Source of the DNA: Valencia hispanica
Lineage: Eukaryota > Chordata > Actinopteri > Cyprinodontiformes > Valenciidae
Assembly: GCA_963556495.2 (NCBI GenBank)
Contig: OY747722.1
Span: 22,025,001-22,089,000 of the forward strand
Length of the DNA stretch: 64,000 nt
Direction of reading: 5' to 3'
Both the position numbers and the translations under genes were made by a program. The notes beneath the pieces were generated by a model. That model saw only the letters and a program-made list of their open reading frames with translations. It searched no databases and had not been told where the DNA came from. Numbering within the stretch: the first letter of the stretch is position 1; the number at the start of each line of letters is the position of its first letter. Shown in pieces: positions 60,440-64,000 of this stretch.

Positions 60440-60640
60440 CATGTTTGTCTGTGCTTTTCACAACCAGAAATATTTCCAAACTCCTGAATTTGTCTTTGTT
60501 TGACTAATGGAAAAGTATAGAATCTTTCTTTCAGCCACCCGACCAGCAGTCTGCGGCGACTGGTGGATGACGGCGAGCTGCTGTCATCTCCATGTAGTCC
60601 AATAAAACTCAAGGCACTGTCTCTCACATCTCAGTAAAAT
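60440..60640. repeat. Local diverged repeat, unit 1
   Basis: Contains GAAATATTTCCAAAC, TTTGTCTTTG, TTCTTTCAGCCACC and GCAGTCTGC in this order. The same order recurs in unit 2 (60830-61000), and weakly near 62600. On the minus strand it reads VGWLKERF; the frame is not shared well enough to call an exon. Confidence 0.55.
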
Positions 60641-60829
60641 TACTTTATACCACAGGAACACTACCACAACATAATAGTAGACATTCTGTCTGAACACAAC
60701 TTGGCATCAAGGTTGATTTAATCTATAATTTACAACTTTATGCTAACATTGAGAATACGTCCCAGCAAAATTATTAATTCATAAACCTGATTAGCGTGAG
60801 TGGTGGAGATCATTTAGTTTCCACACAAT

Positions 60830-61000
60830 GATTTTCCATCTATTGCAATCTGAAATATTTCCAAACAGCCAAACTTATCTTTGTCAGAAGCAAGCAAGAA
60901 TTGTTTTAGCTTCCTTTCAGCCACCTCACTGGCAGTTTGCAGCAATAGGTGGGGGAAAGGCAATGCTCCATAAAAAGAGAGTAAAAGTAACTTGTTAAAT
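60830..61000. repeat. Local diverged repeat, unit 2
   Basis: Contains GAAATATTTCCAAAC, TTATCTTTGTC, TTCCTTTCAGCCACCTC and GGCAGTTTGC. It lies about 390 bases after unit 1 in the same orientation, which suggests an old tandem duplication. Confidence 0.55.
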
Positions 61001-62927
61001 TTTGGCATACCTTGAGATCAGTAAAATGCCCATACCTGCTTGTCAGGAAGGATAAATCACCCAATTAGCAACCACATAAAAGCTGATAAACTGAAAGACT
61101 CAATATAGGCAAACAGCAGTAACCACCATTGTAGCATAAAATGCTTGCAAACTCTTAATTCCAACTCACCAATTATTGCATATCCTAATACATTATGTGA
61201 GATCAAATGTTAGTATATCATGTACTGTATACTTTATTTTTGTACAACTGGTTTTGGTCATTACCTTTAACTGGGCTTACCTCTAAACCTCAGATGCAGC
61301 AATGTACCAACTTTGCCCCCAAGGCTAATCATCCGCCCTGACTGTTCATACAATTACCCAAGTCACTACAATATTCAGTCACTTATCCCTTGATCCAATA
61401 TTCATGAATATCTGGCGCACCAGAGGTTCTTAAATTAACGGACTCATAAAAATAGAATGAGATGTGGTTACCATTTTATAACCTCGTTTGGCATTGATCT
61501 TTCACTGGAGAGAAAAGAGAATGCTTACTTGCATTTATAATGAAGTCTTGTGATGTGACTGTAGCAAGAATGAGGGGCACTAGTCTCTGAACAATTTTAG
61601 ATCAAAACTATTGTGAAGGTGAGACTTATAAACTAAGATAAAGTAATATGTGGTCCATCATATTATGTCTGTTTTTGAGGTTGAATACAAGAAACTTGTA
61701 TTACATAAAGCAGAACTGGTTCAGGTTATGATTTATTACAGCTGAAATTTGGGCGTGTAGATTATTTAAGTTGAGGAATGAAACGCATGTAATGAAGCTA
61801 AACTTTTACTTAATAACTGTACCTTTTGTTTCTGTTTATGACAGGATGGAACAGAGTGAATATGTATTAATGAACATGTATCAATGAACATACAATTGAA
61901 CATGTTCAACCTAACCACAGGAGGCCCCACACAGCCTTGATCTGTGTAATACAATTTATTTTTTCATAATCTAAAAGATGCTTAACATTTTTAATTACTA
62001 TCCAAACTACCAAAAAGAGGAAATTGACTTGTTCAGTTTGTTGTTGTTTTTTACAACATTTCAAAATAAGAAAAAAATCCAAAATAAAATTGTTGACCAC
62101 GTGTTTTGAAAGGGCAAAGAAAATTGAAAGTATGAAACATAAATAAGACACAATTGGCTTTTCCTTTGTTTTTCAAAGCAGATAAGTGTTAGAATTTTTT
62201 TTTTGTACTCTGAAAGACTCTTTTAAGCTTTGCCCCTGAAACTCAACCTTCGTTGCCATGTATGGATGATGACATAGTCTATGTAATAGCAGGGTTTTGC
62301 TCTAGGCATATGAAACAACTGGAATATTGGCCTCAAGGGAAGAAAGGACCCAAACCTGAGGGACAAAGGCACAACAAGGTTCATGGTACAGATAAATCTT
62401 GCTGAGTCATCAGCCAGATCATCAAAGTGATCTCTGGAAATCTTTTGGAGCATAACATTTCTCAGGTAACAAGCTGTTTTGTTCTGCTGTGCTTTTTTCA
62501 TTTTACATTCTCTGTCAAAAAAAAAAGTCTCACAGATCACTTTATCAAATCAAATCCCTCTCAAAAAAAGATTCATTTTTTCTTTGTGTCTGAACCAAAT
62601 GGCTAAAAGACTCCTAACAGTACTTTTACTTCCCTTTCAACCATCACATGTGTAACACTGGCTTGTAGTGACCAGTTGTGTGGTAAAAATTAACTTTAGA
62701 CAGACTTTGACTTTCAGAAATCTTTCAAACAAGAGATGATTTATACACTTTAAATTTGTATTGTCTGTCTGTCTGTCGTCACTAAATTGTAAAGAAAACC
62801 TAGCAAAAACTGTTGGACTCCACAGACATTCAGGAAGCTGCAGCCCCGACATAGTCTCTCTGTCCCTGTTCTGACCATCTTGGTAAAGATTGGAAACACC
62901 TTTGTGTTGTTTGGGAATATCGTAATG

Positions 62928-64000
62928 CAGTGATTCTCAAGTAGTGGGGCGGCCCCCCCTGGGGGGCGCCAGAGGGAAGAGGACTTTTGTCTTTATTCAT
63001 AATTGAACGATAAACAAGCCTCCAATCACTAGGTGGCAGCAGTGCTCAAACTAATCCACAGGCTGCTTGTTCAACCCAGCCAAGGAAGTCTACACAGGCA
63101 TAGCCTACCTGTGTACAGACTGATTTAATAGGGCTCTATGAAGTTCGCAATGTGGGAAAGGTGGACGGAATTTTGGAATTTAGCAAACAAAATTGAATAC
63201 ACAATAAAACGCTGTTCCTGTGGTGCTTTGGTGGGTGCAACTCCTGTCTGTTGCTACCTGGTTAGGCAGGGGTTGGGTCGCCTAACTTCTCCCCACAGAC
63301 AAAATAAACAAGGCAGCCATGGCGAAAAACATACTTGAACAACAACGTCCTCCAAATAACAAAAAGAACAAACTCGAAGCTTAGTGCAAGGGTCAGGGCT
63401 AGCGATGTTTGTGAATCGGTAGAACAATCCTTCTGTAAGTTCTTTGAGCAACATGAGAGCTAAACACAAAAACACTGACATGTATTTCAGTGGAGTCTGG
63501 GAGATCTCTTTATGAGACATGTTTTAAGGCTGAGTTCAACTACAGCATTCTTAATGGGAGATTTTCTTTTATAAAATGTGAAAAATGTAAGTGTTTTGTA
63601 CATAATGTTTCAAAATCTTTTAAAATGATAGGAAATGGGAAATGTTTAATGTTATTTTTGAAAATATTTATGAATAACAGTAACTGTAGGTCTCTTTGGC
63701 TATTAATTTCTTCAATTATTTTTATTCACTACATGCATACATACATACAATTTTTGGTTTATAAATATGGTCAGAATGGAATAAATGAAATTCAGAAAAA
63801 TTAAAAATTTTGAATTTTGGAAAAAATAAAACAGAATTGGGGAAAAAATGAAAGGGATTTAATACTAATTATATATTTTTTGAAAAGGAATAAGATGACG
63901 AAGCTGACGACAATCAGGAGATTATCAGGAGATTGTATCCAGAATGCTGGTGCCAGTGGTTTGTACAGATAAATAATTAAATAGTATCAGGTTCTCAATA
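62928..64000 (+). mobile_element. hAT-like element, left end (right end not found)
   Basis: It starts CAGTGATTCTCAAGTAGTGG followed by a G/C palindrome (GGCGGCCCCCCC ... GGGGGGCGCC), a terminal form of a vertebrate hAT group. A short frame MAKNILEQQRPP begins at 63319 after an acceptor-like CCCCACAG, but no transposase domain could be recognised. The right limit is unknown and may lie beyond the window. Confidence 0.45.

Larger units (their letters stand above)
57801..62927. other. No supported gene; contains diverged internal repeats
   Basis: About 5 kb without a recognised exon. A run of about 15 G lies at 58219-58234. Three related segments at 60440-60640, 60830-61000 and about 62590-62680 are described separately. 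Short frames show no motif. Confidence 0.5.

Overview
The window is animal nuclear DNA, almost certainly from a ray-finned (teleost) fish. There are no operons or compact prokaryotic genes. The identifiable content is a dense, nested set of transposable elements of types typical of teleost genomes (Gmr1-like Ty3/Gypsy, L2-, CR1/Rex-like and L1-type LINEs, Tc1/mariner, hAT, TTAA-flanked MITEs and a tRNA-derived SINE), plus very long microsatellites. I could not find one intact host protein-coding exon. The species cannot be fixed from the sequence.

Layout. 1-2991 (minus strand): the 5' half of a Ty3/Gypsy element with one open frame of at least 786 codons (gag with SCAN-like region, zinc knuckle, protease, integrase) running off the left edge; no reverse transcriptase lies between protease and integrase, as in Gmr1-type elements. 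2992-3800: compound TA/TATG/TG microsatellite. 6640-7510: broken LINE reverse transcriptase. 7582-9517: hAT relic with a perfect 8-bp target duplication, itself split by a second DNA element. 10.3-11.7 kb: a perfect 43-bp palindrome, a fold-back element and a pair of direct repeats. 11715-16277 (minus): a decayed multi-exon gene of an uncharacterised teleost family (C2H2 fingers, a conserved middle region with a KHHYLLHYP motif, and a C-terminal half resembling SAMD3-like proteins), with frameshifts, stops and an internal deletion. 18.8-22.27 kb: one Tc1 relic carrying three separate insertions. 26.28-28.39 kb: an L2 LINE split by a hAT whose removal restores the reading frame. 31989-32410: short hAT-like MITE. 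34.2-38.64 kb: an L1-type LINE with an L2 fragment in ORF1 and a different repeat replacing most of ORF2. 39451-39947 and 43718-43909: TTAA-flanked MITEs. 45150-45437: SINE. 53596-55022: Tc1 relic with a lost catalytic residue. 55343-56248: an apparently perfect (CTTT)n tract of about 226 units. 62928-64000: left end of another hAT-like element.

Between these lie long stretches (4.4-6.5, 22.3-26.3, 28.4-34.2, 45.4-53.6 and 56.3-62.9 kb) with no gene I can support. Several sub-regions (about 17.9-18.3, 22.29-22.72, 50.2-51.5, 52.4-52.8 and 56.26-56.76 kb) are less AT-rich, free of recognisable repeats and contain homeodomain-type ATTA cores; they are candidates for conserved non-coding elements, but that is inference.

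No cooperating gene set is present. The most unusual items are the SAMD3-like composite pseudogene with the palindrome and fold-back DNA beside it, and the Gmr1-like frame with its unusual domain order. Assignments to transposon families rest on motif recognition and, where stated, on target-site duplications read directly from the sequence.
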